The notes under the pieces were generated by a model. That model had not been told where the DNA came from and did not search any database. It worked only from the letters and a program-made list of their open reading frames with translations. The position numbers and the translations under genes are program-made. Of a DNA stretch of 64,000 nt, positions 22,811 through 35,600 are shown in pieces. The stretch covers positions 51,837,381 to 51,901,380 of the forward strand of contig JALJCS010000001.1 in NCBI GenBank assembly GCA_023055355.1, written 5' to 3'. Numbering within the stretch: the first letter of the stretch is position 1; each line of letters starts with the position of its first letter. The DNA is from Agelaius tricolor (taxonomy: Eukaryota; Chordata; Aves; Passeriformes; Icteridae).

Positions 22811-24889
22811 TACTGCTTCCTTGATTGAATTGTGTCAGTGACAGATACACATATGAAGGCACGTGCTCCTCCCTCTAGCTCTGTGCACTTAAGTACATAA
22901 CTGGGGAAACTATTCATTTGGCTTCTTTGCTAATTTTAAAATGCAATTGCTCTTGTTTACAGTTTAGCCCAGGTGTTTGGGAGGTTCTGGGTGGAAATGC
23001 CTGCATTGTAATAAATTTTCTAAACTGTAGAAAATACCAACACAGAGTGCACCTTTTCACATCTAAAAGACCTGTCCAAGGACAGCAAGACCTAATTAAA
23101 TGAGATGAACTCCCCACAAAAAAAATTAACCACATTCTAATATCATCATACTTATGCTGAGAATCTGAATTGTTCAGATTCTTATTAATTATTTCAACAG
23201 TGATTCTTTCCAACTCTATGAATTTTCTTGTTCTAAAATTCACCCTTGCAACTGAAATAACATCATGAGTTTCAATTGTTTTTCAAAACAACTTGCAATT
23301 TCAGCAGTCAGAGCACACATGGGCTTAGCAGAGTGAACAGGAAACATGGTGGATCTGGACACTTAATACAACCATCTGAATGTTGTTTATTCATTATGTT
23401 CTGGATGTTTTATTATATTATTATGATACCGTACAACTTACACTGGGTATATTACCTGCATACATAATTGCACTTGCACTTTTCCTTTCATCTTGTGTAT
23501 CAATTATGTAAATTTCAAAAAACAGCAGTGGATGTTGTGACAGATTTCTTTTCTTAGAGTACCAAATTTACTTAGTTCAAATATCCAAGAGAAAATTTTG
23601 TGTTTGATTACATGCATTAGTTGTATCACTACTTCTATCCCAGAGGTCTTTAATTTTTTTAATAAAACCCATCTTTTATGTGTGTCTTACTTATCAGGTG
23701 TAGCTGTGATAACATTGCACTGTGATTCTCTCTGCTCTGACATTGCAGATGTAAAATTTCTGATATGCTTTATGAAGCATCATGTTAATGTGTCATCTTT
23801 AATAATGGACAAGATTTACAAATTGAGTAGAATAAGGAGAATTCTGGTTTGGTTATGGGTGGACTTAAACCAATTTGATATACTCAATTATCTAATCAAA
23901 TGTTTCGGTTTACCACTGAAATGCATCCAAATATTGGCTGTTCATATGGAAAGCTACAAACATCCTGAGACAAATTCAAAAGTAATTTATAAGAATTCTG
24001 CCATATTTAACACTTTGTCTTGGAAAGATACAACCCTTGACTCTGGATGTTCCTATGGAGCATTTGTCTTGTGTCACTAAGCATGTTAAGAGGTAATGTT
24101 ACCATGTATGAAGAAGGAATTACTCCCTGCACAGTTTCAACGGTGAAAGCTTGGTTCTGATTCATTTAGGAATAACAAAAAGCTCTGGGTGCACTATTAT
24201 TTTCACTTTAAATGTTTTGTTTATCACAATATCATTGAATTCTCAACCTTTTAGTTTTGAGAAAGCAAAATATTTGAATGGTATTCTCAGAGCTTCAACT
24301 GGCTAATGGATGAAAATCCATTAGGTCTTGCAAAAAGGTTGGTTATATATTAAAAAAAAAAAGAAAGAGAGAGAATTTTAAAATGAATGGGGAAAGAATG
24401 AAGTCAAAGATAATGATATTATTAGAAGATAACAATTGAAAAAAGAAATGTGATTATTTGAAAAATGTTTAGAAAATCATTCAACTAGTGCTCATAAGGA
24501 GAGATGAAATTGTTGGATATGGCTTTGTGCTGTTATACTTTGTAAATCTTTCCTCAGTAAAGAATCACCTCTTTCATTCTGGTACAGAGGAGGAGTAACA
24601 CATTTTTCTCCTCTAATCACTCCATGTGTTCATTCCTTAGTGCATTCCGGACCCTCTGGACACTTGGACCCTCAAGACTTCATAGAACTGAGTACTATGG
24701 AATGGGCTCTTGAAATTCTTGGATGATTGTAGCTAGGATGACTGTCTGGAAGGGACAAACCCTGGCTACAAGTGTCTGATCTATGGACCATAGTCTTCAA
24801 TTTGGGCCAACAGCTTTGTCCTTTCCCTAGAGTCCCTATTGTCATTTTGAGATATTTTTTTTTGTGATGGTAGATCCTATGCAAAGCAA
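22811..24889. other. Non-coding A+T-rich DNA, no gene seen
   Basis: A frame of about 160 codons on the plus strand at 23598-24080 opens with TTG and its first ATG is far inside. It has no domain and looks like chance in A+T-rich DNA. A short polypurine run (A-run then gaaagagagagaa) lies at 24352-24375. Confidence 0.5.
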
Positions 24890-24990
24890 ATATTATTTAT
24901 ATATTGTAAATATAAATATATGTAGAAATACATGAATATATTATAAATATAAATATTATATATTTATATTGTGGAAAATATTTTTATATT
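24890..24990. repeat. A+T-rich low-complexity tract
   Basis: About 100 bases are almost entirely A and T, with repeated tataaatata-like words and local dyad symmetry near 24930-24970. It is a low-complexity DNA-unwinding type of sequence with no further evidence of function. Confidence 0.75.
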
Positions 24991-25079
24991 CATTGCATTT
25001 TTGGTCATGTAGTGGGTCATGGGAATGAGAAGTTTATTTAAGGTCAGTTAGCAAAAGGCCACAACAGCAAAAATGATAT

Positions 25080-25145
25080 GAAAAAAGAGGGGTAAAAAAA
25101 GAGAGAAAGAAAAGAAAAAAGAGAAGAAAAATAAAGGAGGGCGGG
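25080..25145 (+). repeat. Polypurine tract
   Basis: About 66 bases are purine except two T and one C. The tract starts gaaaaaagaggggtaaaaaa and runs through gagaaagaaaag-type words. Such tracts can form triplex (H-DNA) structures and often vary in length between individuals. Confidence 0.8.
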
Positions 25146-28100
25146 AACTTATTCTGTATGAGAAACTGCTATTTTCTCTGCAATGCAGAAACAAGTGAAA
25201 GATGAAGTTACCTCATCACATGAGCATCCTTGGTAGGGGGGGTGGAGGACAGAGTGGGAGGGAACAAATTAGTATGGAACCACTACTCAGAGCAGCCTAA
25301 AGCCTTTAACTGGTTGGGGATTCTTGTCCTCACTTATGCTTGGGCAGAAACAAATGAGATTTTCCACTGTGGGGGGCAGGTGGTAGCAGAGTTTTGACTT
25401 AACGATCTACCATATCAGAGCCAGGCTCTGTTTAAATCAAGGTTAAATTCAACATGGCTTCTCTACTGGTCTTTCTTTTCCCATGTGTATTGGGAAATTA
25501 TTATCTTTTCCATGTCCATAAGTAGAGGTAGATACTACCTCTGCCTGTATTTAGGAAATTCAAAGCTTTATTATTTCAGGCAAAGTAAACAGTAACAACT
25601 AGTTCCAATTGTAGTTCTTGTTAGTGTTGCCTCACCACTATTATAAGATATTCATACCTTTCTGAAATGAGTCTTATCTTGAATTCTTCTGGTGTAGTTT
25701 CTGTCCCAGTATGATTTTTATGTTATTATTTAAAACTTGAACATAATAGATGGGCCATTTCTGAACAAGTCGGAGAAAAATTCCATTCTCTTTTGTTTCC
25801 CTTTTGCTGCTTTTGCATTTCTTTAAGAAGGAGATTTGAAAGGTGTCATTTGACATAAAAAGTCTTCACTAAGAGGCAGTGAACCTTAGACTGTTGGAGA
25901 AATAAATATTTCCTGGGCTATGTGTAATTCTGAACTTTAGAATATGATCCAGTCATTAAGAAATGCATTGCAGCTTAAAAACTCTAACCTCAGAGAGAGG
26001 GATAGAGTTGAAAGTAGTTGTGGAATTCTGGTGATGGTAATCCCTTTCTCTTCAAGGAATAACTGTGCAGACTTCATTTTACATTTTTGTCTTTTTTAAC
26101 TTTTAATTCCTGTTACTGAGCTTTTTCTCAGTCTTCACTCTTTCTCTTAAGAAATTATCTTCCCTTTCCATTATTTGCTAATGCCATGGTTTGCAACAAA
26201 AGCAAACTACTTTTCTTTTTTTCCCTGGTTATATCCTGTCCCCCTCTACAATTTATATTTATTTGGTTGTCTGCCCATTATAATAGATGTATCACTTGCA
26301 CTCACTGCTGAATGCCAACTGCATGTGGACATTAGCCACTCTTCTTCTGACCAAGCCTGTTTGTTACAGATCTTTTGGTATTTACTCTTTCTGCCGCCAG
26401 TAATTGTGTTTTTAATTCTTTTGTTTTCTGTGTACACAAACACAGATTATTCAAAATCCCTTCTTTCTCTCTCCAGAGACCAATCTTCATCATACGCTTT
26501 CATTTTCATTATTACCTTCTCTCTCTCATTGTCTTGTTTCTAATTGTGGTATATGTTAGTTGTGTTTTGATAGATGGTTGCCCAAAACACCAGAACAATG
26601 TTTAAATTGCCATGGTCAGACATCAGCTGCTTTTTCCTGAGAATGCAATTCCTTCCCTTTTTAGAAGTATCCCCATATTTCTGCTCATCTTCATGTAAAA
26701 GGCTAATATATGCCTCATGGGTACTAACTACTGAATTCTATGAAGAATAATTTTTCTGAAGTCTAAAGTTTTGTCAAAAGTGGTTAGAGCCACTACAACA
26801 ATCCAAAGAGGTTTTCTTCAGTGCAGGTCTTAGGGGACGACAACATCAATCCAGTCTGGAGTTAAGATCAGGAAGACTTTAATACTCAAGAGTGCAGAGA
26901 TTGCCTTAGTTCTTGGTTGGGCTTTTCTTGTTGGTGTTGTTTTTTCTTTTCCTCTCTTCAGATTACTCTTGGAGACTAGTTAAAAATGTTTGCTAACACT
27001 TTCAGGAAAAACAGCTGGGGTCTACTTCCAGACACTAAGCTGAGTATAATCTAAATATCCTATAAATATTCACATTAAATCAATCTGTTAAGCTTGGTGT
27101 GCATCCCACAACCTTTGCACAGAACTTTAAAAAAAAAGCCAGACTGGCTCAGTGCTTGCCTGCGTAATACTGGGTTGATGCTGCAAGAAGGGAGCAAAAA
27201 ACTGATTGCCTTGAATCATGAAGGAAAATTCTTCCTGGGTAGCCATGGAAGATCTACACTGCTGTCAAGCCAAATCAGGGAGTGTGGAGATATGACTTGG
27301 AAATTGAAATGGTTCTCCTCAAAAACCCACCTAGTCACAGGAATCTCCTTTTCAGCAAGAAATGGCCCAAAGGGAGTGATCAGTGTGAGTTGCTGATCTG
27401 GGAAAGTACAAAGTGTACTTTGGTTTTCATCCTACTCTGTCCAAAGCCAAATGCTTTTCTGTATCTGTATTCCTACACTTAAAGCAAATCAAAAAGTTGC
27501 CACAGCTTTGCCTGTTGGTGTCAGCCACTTTCTTTGGTTTCCTTTTCTGTCATGCACTCCCTTGGGTCACCTGTGTGCTCTGGCTTGTGAGATTCTGAGA
27601 GCTGAACTGTGCTTCTAACACTGACAGACAAATACAGACATGGGCAGTTTGAGTCATGTAGAAACCTTATGGTGCATTCAAGTCATGCAGTCCATTGAAG
27701 ATTGCTCTTTTTTAGTCGGTGGTAGTCCTTTCCCAAATAAGGATGAATAATTGTAAAATGCATTGCACTTTCTAGGTGTAGACTTTGCTTTTTTGGCTCC
27801 CTTAGGAGCAAATATTTGGAAACTGTGGTATGTGCCTATGTGCCTATAGAGCTGCAATTCTAAGCTGTGTTGGAGGCAGTGATATAGTACAAATTTATTC
27901 ACAGCCACATACAGAGGAAGTTGTGCAAACTAGTGAAATTTTGCACAGTAAGATCATGATCTGTGCTTTGGCCATGTAAGAACTACAATTTTCTGAAAAA
28001 GTTATCAGAGAGAACTTGCAGGATTTGCAAACTGAGACCTGAAACATATTGTTCTTGTGCAGTCTTAGAAGAAAAATAAGCCATGCACATTTTCAATCTG

Positions 28101-28385
28101 GCAAAAATTTGGCAATAATATTAGAACACTTGAAGCATTCAGAAACATTTTAAAGTAAATAAATCCAGCTAGCAGCAGACTAAAGTTGATCTAAAGTAAA
28201 AAGCAAAATCCAGCAATATCCTACAAAATATACTTAATCCCTAGTTATTGTTAAATAATTTATTCTACTATTACTAACTAATAATGGGTGCCAAAAGCCA
28301 TATATATAATGCCTAAGGTTTGAATACTGTATCTAGGTGGATTTGAATTTTTAAAATCTTTGAATTTGGTTTGTTTTATTCATGC
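25146..28385. other. Non-coding DNA, no gene seen
   Basis: I see no supported gene. A G-rich patch (7 G, then spaced GG and GGG runs) lies at 25234-25261, a weak G-quadruplex candidate. Plus-strand frames at 26175-26605 and 27094-27598 are overlapping and lack recognisable domains. Confidence 0.55.
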
Positions 28386-28485
28386 TTTCTATATATACTC
28401 ATATTATATATGCATGTATCTGTGCATTATATATATATATATATATATATATATACTCATGTATGTGTGTATGTATATTATAGTG
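28386..28485. repeat. (TA)n microsatellite with flanking TA/TG-rich words
   Basis: An uninterrupted (TA)14 run lies at 28428-28455. The word tatatatactcat occurs on both sides (about 28389-28401 and 28447-28459), and a gtatgtgtgtatgtata stretch follows. It is probably polymorphic in length. Confidence 0.9.
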
Positions 28486-28559
28486 AGGAAAAATATTTAA
28501 ATAGGAGATTTATGGGTTTGTTTATCGCATCAAGAGAGGACTAAATGGAAGAAGTTTTT

Positions 28560-28575
28560 CTTTTTTTTTTTTTTC
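28560..28575 (+). repeat. Poly-T run
   Basis: About 15 consecutive T are followed by ccctag. On its own it would look like a pyrimidine tract with an acceptor AG, but no open frame of note follows. Confidence 0.75.
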
Positions 28576-29639
28576 CCTAGAATCCTAATGAGTTGGATCT
28601 AATTTTTACAAATTCCAAGGCTGATCCAACATGCCAAAGCAGGGCTTAAGCTGATAAGCAACTTCTCTTTAGATTCATGTTCACCCTGGAAGTTTTACCA
28701 GTGGAGTTTCCAGAAGTGCTAAAGCATTTGAGAAGCAGAAATCTTATTGAACTTGATTTGATTTATCAATACTCTACTAAGATGAGTGATGTTTTACATC
28801 TGACTGTTTCATAGACAACTTCCTAGGAAAAATGGAAAACTGACTTAAAATGGATGCACTCCCTCCCACCAGGAATATGCCTGTTGTTGTCTGCCAAGGA
28901 GAACAAATAGGATCCAAAGGGCTGGTGTGAGAGGAGGCTGCTTTAGCTTTATATATGCAATTTGTTCTGCCTGAGAGCCACTTCTGAGAAAAGGAAAGGC
29001 ATGTTATGGGTTGGAAAGTAGTTTGTTTTGGGTAGAATGTCAGAAAGTGTGTATTAGACAGTTATTGGTCAATATTCCTAGGGAGAGTAAGGATAGTAGA
29101 GTAAGGTAATGGCTTCTTCTGTAAGAATGTGAAAGCTAGAGGTGAAAATAATACTAAAGTGGCTCCTGCTAATTTGTGAAATATGAAAGCCTGTTTAAGA
29201 GTCTTGCTTAGGAAAGAAGATTGATAGATCTCTTAGTGCTACATGTATTTTTATTTAGAGGAGAAAAACCAGAAACTTCAGCAGTAAACTGACACAGCTA
29301 CCAGAGAGACGGTGGGAAAGAGGAAGACAGAAGAGTAGAATTAGCTTGAACTGATGTTATTATGTGGGAAAACTTTAAAGCCTCAAAATGAGAAGGAAGT
29401 GTTACCACAGGAAGGAGGAAGTAACTGGCTGGTGCAGCTTTGCAAAGCTGGCCATGAGATGGTCATACTTCATGGCTTAGGTAGTGCATACTAGTTGGTT
29501 GTTTTACTTGGTTTTCCCTTCTCCCTTTATTAAAATATTATTGTTGCCATTGATTAAAATTTGCAGTTGTGGATAATTATCTCACTGGGCATCAATCTTG
29601 TCATTTAAATTCCTCGGTGAGAGGCTAACCTTGGGTTTC

Positions 29640-30120
29640 ACTGGGAGCCCTAATTCATATGAGATCAGTCCCTTGCTGCCAAGTCGAAGAACAGCTACGC
29701 AGTGTGGCCAGCCTTACCTTGCCTGCTTCTCCTGGGCATAGCAGGCTCCTGAGGTAGGTGTAGGGGGTGTGCTGAGGAGGCTGTGCCCCAGGAAGATGGC
29801 AAAGCTGGCAGTGGGGCAGCTACGTGCACCTCAGGGTGGCAGAGGGGCAAAGACACTGTCCCACCTGCCTTTGAAAATGCAGCCCTTGGAAGGACTGTGG
29901 ATTCTGTTACTTGCTCTCACTCTTGTGGAAAGTCTCCCTCACCAGGTGTGATGCTTCATCCTCAGAGACCTTCACACCCTTATGTTTGCTAAGTAGTGGA
30001 GATACCTGGGGAACCCGAGGCATGCTGTGATCTGTTCCAGATTTCTTCTCTGCCGCCTGGAAACCAGAAGCAAATGGAAATGAGAGGTGCAGTTTTGCGC
30101 CTATAAAACATTGTGGGTGC
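29640..30120. other. CpG-enriched, higher-GC patch
   Basis: The patch is visibly richer in G+C than its neighbours. CpGs occur near 29683, 29698, 29822, 30016, 30053 and 30098. It contains the small open frame at 29796-29951. It could be a weak promoter or enhancer; no TATA box or initiator is evident. Confidence 0.3.
29796..29951 (+). CDS. Candidate small open frame with leader-like hydrophobic end
   Basis: A 51-codon frame starts at the ATG at 29796 in a good context (A at -3, G at +4) and ends at TGA 29949-29951. A second in-frame ATG at 29877 begins a 24-residue segment whose core LWILLLALTLVESL resembles a signal-peptide core. The frame reaches a plausible splice donor, cag|gtgtga, at 29945/29946 after a whole codon, so 29877-29945 could be a leader exon. 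No partner exon is visible downstream and I do not recognise the sequence. Chance is the leading alternative. Homology or transcript data would decide. Confidence 0.12.
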   Translation: MAKLAVGQLRAPQGGRGAKTLSHLPLKMQPLEGLWILLLALTLVESLPHQV

Positions 30121-30420
30121 AAATTAAAAAATGTAAAATTTTTCTATGAACATTGAATTCTCTGCAAGGAAGACATTAAAGTACTTGTGACAAGGTGAAT
30201 GGACAGGACCCAGTTTGTCAGGAGTTAAAACTGCCTCAGTCAGCTGGAGGCTTACCAGCCACTAGCTATTAGGACAGTCATTTCCCCTCAGGAAATACCT
30301 GCTGGTGTATCAAGGGTAATTGCTAGCAGTCAGCTGTATCCCCAGAGGGTGGGTATATAAAATCATCAAGAAAAGACTGAACTGTTCCTAGTCGGAGGGA
30401 ATAGCAACTGTAACAGAGTG

Positions 30421-30470
30421 AGTGAGAGAGTGTGTGCACATGTGTGTGTGTGTGTGTGTGTGTGTTTGTA
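30421..30470 (+). repeat. (TG)n microsatellite
   Basis: Alternating TG runs are interrupted once by caca, with about 12 uninterrupted TG units at 30441-30465. Such tracts can adopt Z-DNA and usually vary in length. Confidence 0.92.
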
Positions 30471-32030
30471 TTGTGGTTGTTTATCTTAATGAAGAATCTT
30501 AATGTAACGTAGGCTTTTGTTTCAGTTTTAACCCTGGTTAAACTCATCTTTGAGTTTCTGCTGAAACTTGAATTTTACAGACTTTTCTTATCGGAGGCCG
30601 CCACTTGCAACACTGGCTGGTTTGTCACAAGCATTCTCCAAAACAGAGTAGATAATTACAGCTTCCTGAATGTCTTGGTGTGACTATGTGGTTTTACTTC
30701 TAAAATACCTGAAATAGAATTCTTAAGTGACCTTCACTTTGTTATGTTCCTGCCAATCTTACCTCTCACAACAGGAGTAAAAACCCCTTGCTTTCCTGAG
30801 TCTTAGTTAAATTACCTGTGAAGCAGGTAGATCAAGTAATGTCTAGTGGTTACCCTTTAAAGTTCATTCTAAAATTTACATTATAAAGATGAAAAACAAG
30901 CCAAAATTATAGAAGTACTTGTGTAGTCAGTTTAAAGATTTGCTCACTCTCCTGCCTAGGCAGAGGTCTTCCTGGAATATCTCATCCATCAGTGTCAACC
31001 TGTCAATTAAACTACTCTTTGCCTCCATACTTTCTGCAGTAATAAATGTCCCAGAAGTGCAAAGAAAGTCAGACACTCAAAATAGGTCATCCTACCTGAT
31101 CCTTATCTCTTCATTTGAACATATTCCCACATAACCAGGCATTTAGTCACGCTTCCTGGGCTTTTTCTCTGCTGTCCAAAAGAATCCTCCTGATAGCAAG
31201 TTGTTCCTTGGCTGTTACCTCACATGGAGGCTCTCCCTTCCTCTCCGTCTTCTCTTGCTCCCTTGTCCCCACTCTCATATCTGTTTGCCTATGTGTTTGA
31301 GTAGGATCCACTGCCTGCTTGCCAATGGAGTGAATTTGTCAAGTATTGAAGTGAGCTTCACTTGGTTGAGAAATTAGGTGCCTCTGGGATGTAGTAAACA
31401 CTTGCATGCTCTCTGAAATGAATAATAAAACCTGTCATGATCAGGTTATGAACTAACCACAGACTAACATGGTTTTTGAACAAGAGTAAATATCAAATAT
31501 GTAATAGATTTAAGAGAGTTCATGAGCTAGTAAGTCACAATTGGGGAAAAATCATTATTTACTCTGGTCTTTCTTTCTTGTGTTCACTTCCTGAGATGAG
31601 GGAAAATACCTCGTTTCAGAGTGCTGTGGTTGTCTTAGGAGTAGTGAAGTCTTCTCCAAACATCTTCAAATACTCAGTTTATAATGAAATCTTAAACCTT
31701 TGCATGTACATGGAAGTATGTCAACTTCATTATTCTAATTTCCAGAACTCAGCAAACCATGAAGCTGAATTCTGTAAGAGTTCTTGATTATAAAGTTAAG
31801 ACCCACAAACTAGTAATAACACCTCCAGTACCACCCTTTCCCAAACCAATGGGGAGGGAAATGCCTTCACATTCAAGCTGTTCAGATGATGCTACTTTTT
31901 CCTTTGCTTAGTCTACTCTTCCTGGGACACTTTGTAGGATGATCGGAAGAAGCCTGAGGAAGGCACATGATTTGATTGCCTGGTTAATTTCCAAAACACT
32001 GTGTTGAAACTCTTAGTTCATTGCCTGGTT
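30471..32030. other. Non-coding DNA, no gene seen
   Basis: I see no supported gene. The frames at 30919-31300 and 31476-31787 are short and have no recognisable motif. Confidence 0.55.
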
Positions 32031-32645
32031 GCCCTTTGTAAGTGGATGGGATCTATTGATGGGAAGAGATGAATTCTCTCTGCAACAGTGCAAACCTTTG
32101 TGAAAATGGATCCCTTTATAAATGGCCCAATCCTCTCCCTGAAAAACAGATGCCAGAAGCAGTTGCGGGACATTATGTTTCAGTTCTAGAGACTTCCAGT
32201 TCTAAGAATAAAGTGAAGGAGTCATTATTTATCTAAACAAGGCCTTTATGCTATGGTTCAGTGGCTGCTGGACAGCCGTGTGATCTGTCTTGTGTAATGC
32301 CCTCACCCCCTCCTCTGCCCGTTTGGAAAAGAGAAAAAAGGACTTGTACTAGCTCAGAACATGCTCACACATCTCACTGTCTATTGTGCTTTGTCCATGA
32401 TGGTCCATTAGGATTAGACAAACGTGGTGCTGGGCAGCCTCTCAGCGCCGGCCCGGCCAGCGCAGCAGCGCTGAGAGCGCTCTGTGTTGGGAAGGGAACC
32501 AGTGCGTCACTGACTGTGTGGGATGTGTTTACACGGATGGACGTGGTGTGTGCCTTCTCCTCAACAACACTGAGCTCCCATCACAAAACCCCTCCCTCTG
32601 AGGGAACAGGGGGATTGGAAACCGCAGTCTTTTATCTTTTGTGAT
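32031..32645. promoter_or_regulatory. CpG cluster, candidate regulatory element
   Basis: About a dozen CpGs fall in 32276-32550, far above the local background, most densely over 32422-32480 (words such as agcgccggcccggccagcgc). Just upstream, near 32220-32260, is a tttatctaaacaagg word of forkhead type. A 127-codon plus-strand frame (32261-32644) spans the cluster without a recognisable domain. It is too short for a classical CpG island and has no visible TATA element or first exon. It may be a weak promoter, an enhancer, or a mobile-element remnant that kept its CpGs. Confidence 0.35.
32439..32477. repeat. 10-bp GC-rich inverted repeat
   Basis: Arms ctctcagcgc (32439-32448) and gcgctgagag (32468-32477) are exact reverse complements around a 19-nt GC-rich loop that itself contains ggcc words. 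It sits at the centre of the CpG cluster. Confidence 0.85.
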
Positions 32646-35600
32646 GGACTTTTTTCATGCTGCTTCTCAAAATAACGCCTTGTATTTCTGTGGCTGAGGG
32701 TAAATGATGTGAGATACAGATTCCTGATCTTTCCCTGCTTCTGTAGGAAGCTGAATTTTAAATACAGAAGGAAGGAGGCAGCTGGCTGGATGCATACTTT
32801 CTGTGTGTTACTGAGTCTGTCAAAGTGTCAGTGTATATGAGGCAGCTGACTTCTCTCAGGAGCCTAGTGGTCAAACAAGTTACATTTTACAAAATAATAT
32901 GATTTTTTTCAAAAGTGACTTAGGCACTTCAGAGCCAAGATCTCTTTATTTGATAATGGGGCTGGGGCTTATCTATTCAGGGAGGCAATACAGCTTTGCT
33001 GCCTTTGGTGTTGACCTCCTGATATGTACACAGCCCAACACAAAAGCTCCTCTTGTACTCCTCAAAATGTCACCCAAAGCACACAGTGCTCTGGAAACCA
33101 TGTTTTGTATAGGGCTAGTCCAGGATCAGTGAGCACAAACTTGCAAAGAGCAGACAGACTCTGCTCTGCCCTCAAGGGAGGGCATGCCAGTGAAAGGGCA
33201 AATAATCAGAAGCCACTTGCTCCTTGATTATATATATATTATATATAGTGTGACAAACTGAGCACTGAGACTGTCTAAATCGTGAGAAGTTAGGTGGCCT
33301 CATTTTACACATGGGAGAGGATGTGGATTTTTATCTGGGCCCAAGTTAATGGGCATTGCAGCAAAGCAGGAGCTCAGCATCCCCATTTACTGGCCAAACT
33401 TGTACTGTGCAGGTGTTATGACCAGGCAGACCACTGATACTGCAGAACAACAGTGACCAGCCTGAGGTGACCATGGCACATTTCCTGCTGTGTGCTACAA
33501 CAGCTGGACACAGGTTGCATGCTCAGAAGTATAAAAATTCTGTTGGCTGCTCTGAGGTTTCTTGAGCAATGACCAGATTCCAGTGTGTCAATGCCCCAAC
33601 ACAAGGTAATAAAATAATGTGTCCATTAACGCATACCTTACATAGTATCCAAGTACTGGTTTTAAAACACTCACATTGCAGCCTTCTATACTATACTACA
33701 CAGCAAAAAATGCTTAGAATGTGATGGTTATTAGAACAGAATGAGTCCAATGAATAATTCATTCTTAATACTTTTTTTGCTCTATAATTGTAAAGTTATT
33801 AACAGAAGAAGAAAACAATTCAGCAAAACCTTTAAAAATTTCAAAGTTCCCATGGAAAAGAGCTCCATTTTTCTTTCAAGATTTTCTTGGCAACCCATGC
33901 TTATGATATTTTTAATTAGCATTCTAATGTAAAATGTACTAGTTACAGTATTTTGATTTTCAAAGTATTTGTAAATAAGACAACCCATATAATGTTTTTA
34001 ATCTCTCCTTTATGATTAGAATCACAAGAATTACACAAGAATTTATTGAAATGGAAAAATACTAGCAATGCCAGTACTATCTCATGTGTATTTTAGCCTA
34101 TATTTAGCATTAAAAAATGGATTCTTTTTTACTTGATAACATAAAAATTTATAACGTTCTCAGTTTTGTGGACTACCTTTTTTACCTTTTCCCTACTGAA
34201 TCCTTTTGAAACCTGGAAAAGCTTTAATGCTTATATACAGATTCTGTTTCCACTGCTTTACTTCTTCTTGAAGAGTGCTAAATTTAGCTTCTTTACCTTA
34301 ATTGTCCTACTGCAAGATTCCTTTTGTAGAGTCATGAGGAATCATATTAATAACATGCCTTAATTTACAGTAAAAATTTTGGTCACAATCACAGACTTGG
34401 AAAATCAGTGTTTTAACTTGGTCTTATTTCCTGATATTCATATTTTTTCCTCTTCCTTTCATCCACTCTGCTTTTGGTGTCAAAGTATGTCATATTTTTT
34501 GAAGGTGAAGGATTAATTCAAACTCAACAAAAATAAGAAAACATGACACAAATACATACACAGCGAAATTCAGTCCATGGTTGGAATGGTGGAGCATTTG
34601 CATAGGAGTCCCAAAGAATGTAGGGTGTATTTTGGATATTTTTAGCTATCAGAAAGCTTCTGGTAGTTTCCATTACTGTATTAGATGTCTTTATTTGGAC
34701 ATTTACACAAGTGAGTGAAATTGAGCATGAAAGTGAAATCTGCTATTTATTAAAAAACTCAATGTCTATCTATACCTATATCCAACCTTTTTTCCTTACA
34801 TATTCATTTTACTACATAACCACCTCCAGTGAATTTGACTTATAACTTATTTTTGTATAGGTTTGGGTTATTTTTAATGTACAATTTTTAAAAAAATGTA
34901 CAATTATATCAATCACAGTGCAGGTATGTGAATTAGGTGCCCCTCTGAGCACCTAACTCTGAAGCCTAATAATAGAAATGAGAACCAGACGTTTCTAGCA
35001 ATTCCTGGTGCTTATCTCACCTTGTCTCAGGTAGTAGACATCATCCAGTGCAGGAGCACAGAGAGACTGCCAGGTCTGCTCTGTTCCCTTCTTGCAAATG
35101 TCATACTGTGAAGAGTTTAAAGACAGAATTGTAGAAAGGAGAAAAGAATGAGGGATGGACAAAAAAATGTGAGAAAAGAGGGTATCCTAACCTAAGAAGT
35201 AAATTCTCACTTGGCCTTGCTTTTAATATAGTCTATGTAAGAGCGTCCATTCATTCTGTGCTTAAACTGTGTAGTTTAAGCCCAATGGTTGGGCACACTG
35301 TTCAAGCTAGAGGGACCCACTTCCATATTTCGTCAAGTCATGATATCTCCAAAATATCTCCAACTGGGCACTTATTTTGCTCTTATTCTCAGATTTGCAT
35401 TTAATTAGATGCTTCTGATGATGTGTTTTAAAACAGGACTTGTTTTAGGTAGAACAATCTTCTCAAGGGCAATTAGCACCATTAGTCCTCTTCTAACTCT
35501 GGCTCCTTCACCTGGCCTCCTACAATGGTTGTAAAGTTTACACTGGGAGGAAAGCAGTCACTCATGAGAAATAACTCAAGTGTAATCCTCTGAAAAATCT

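Noticed and set aside
23598..24080. 160-codon plus-strand open frame
   Set aside because: It opens with TTG, has no domain, and a frame of this length is not surprising in 64 kb of A+T-rich DNA.
28560..28585. Poly-T then ccctag considered as a splice acceptor
   Set aside because: No open frame of note follows, and the T-run is a simple repeat.
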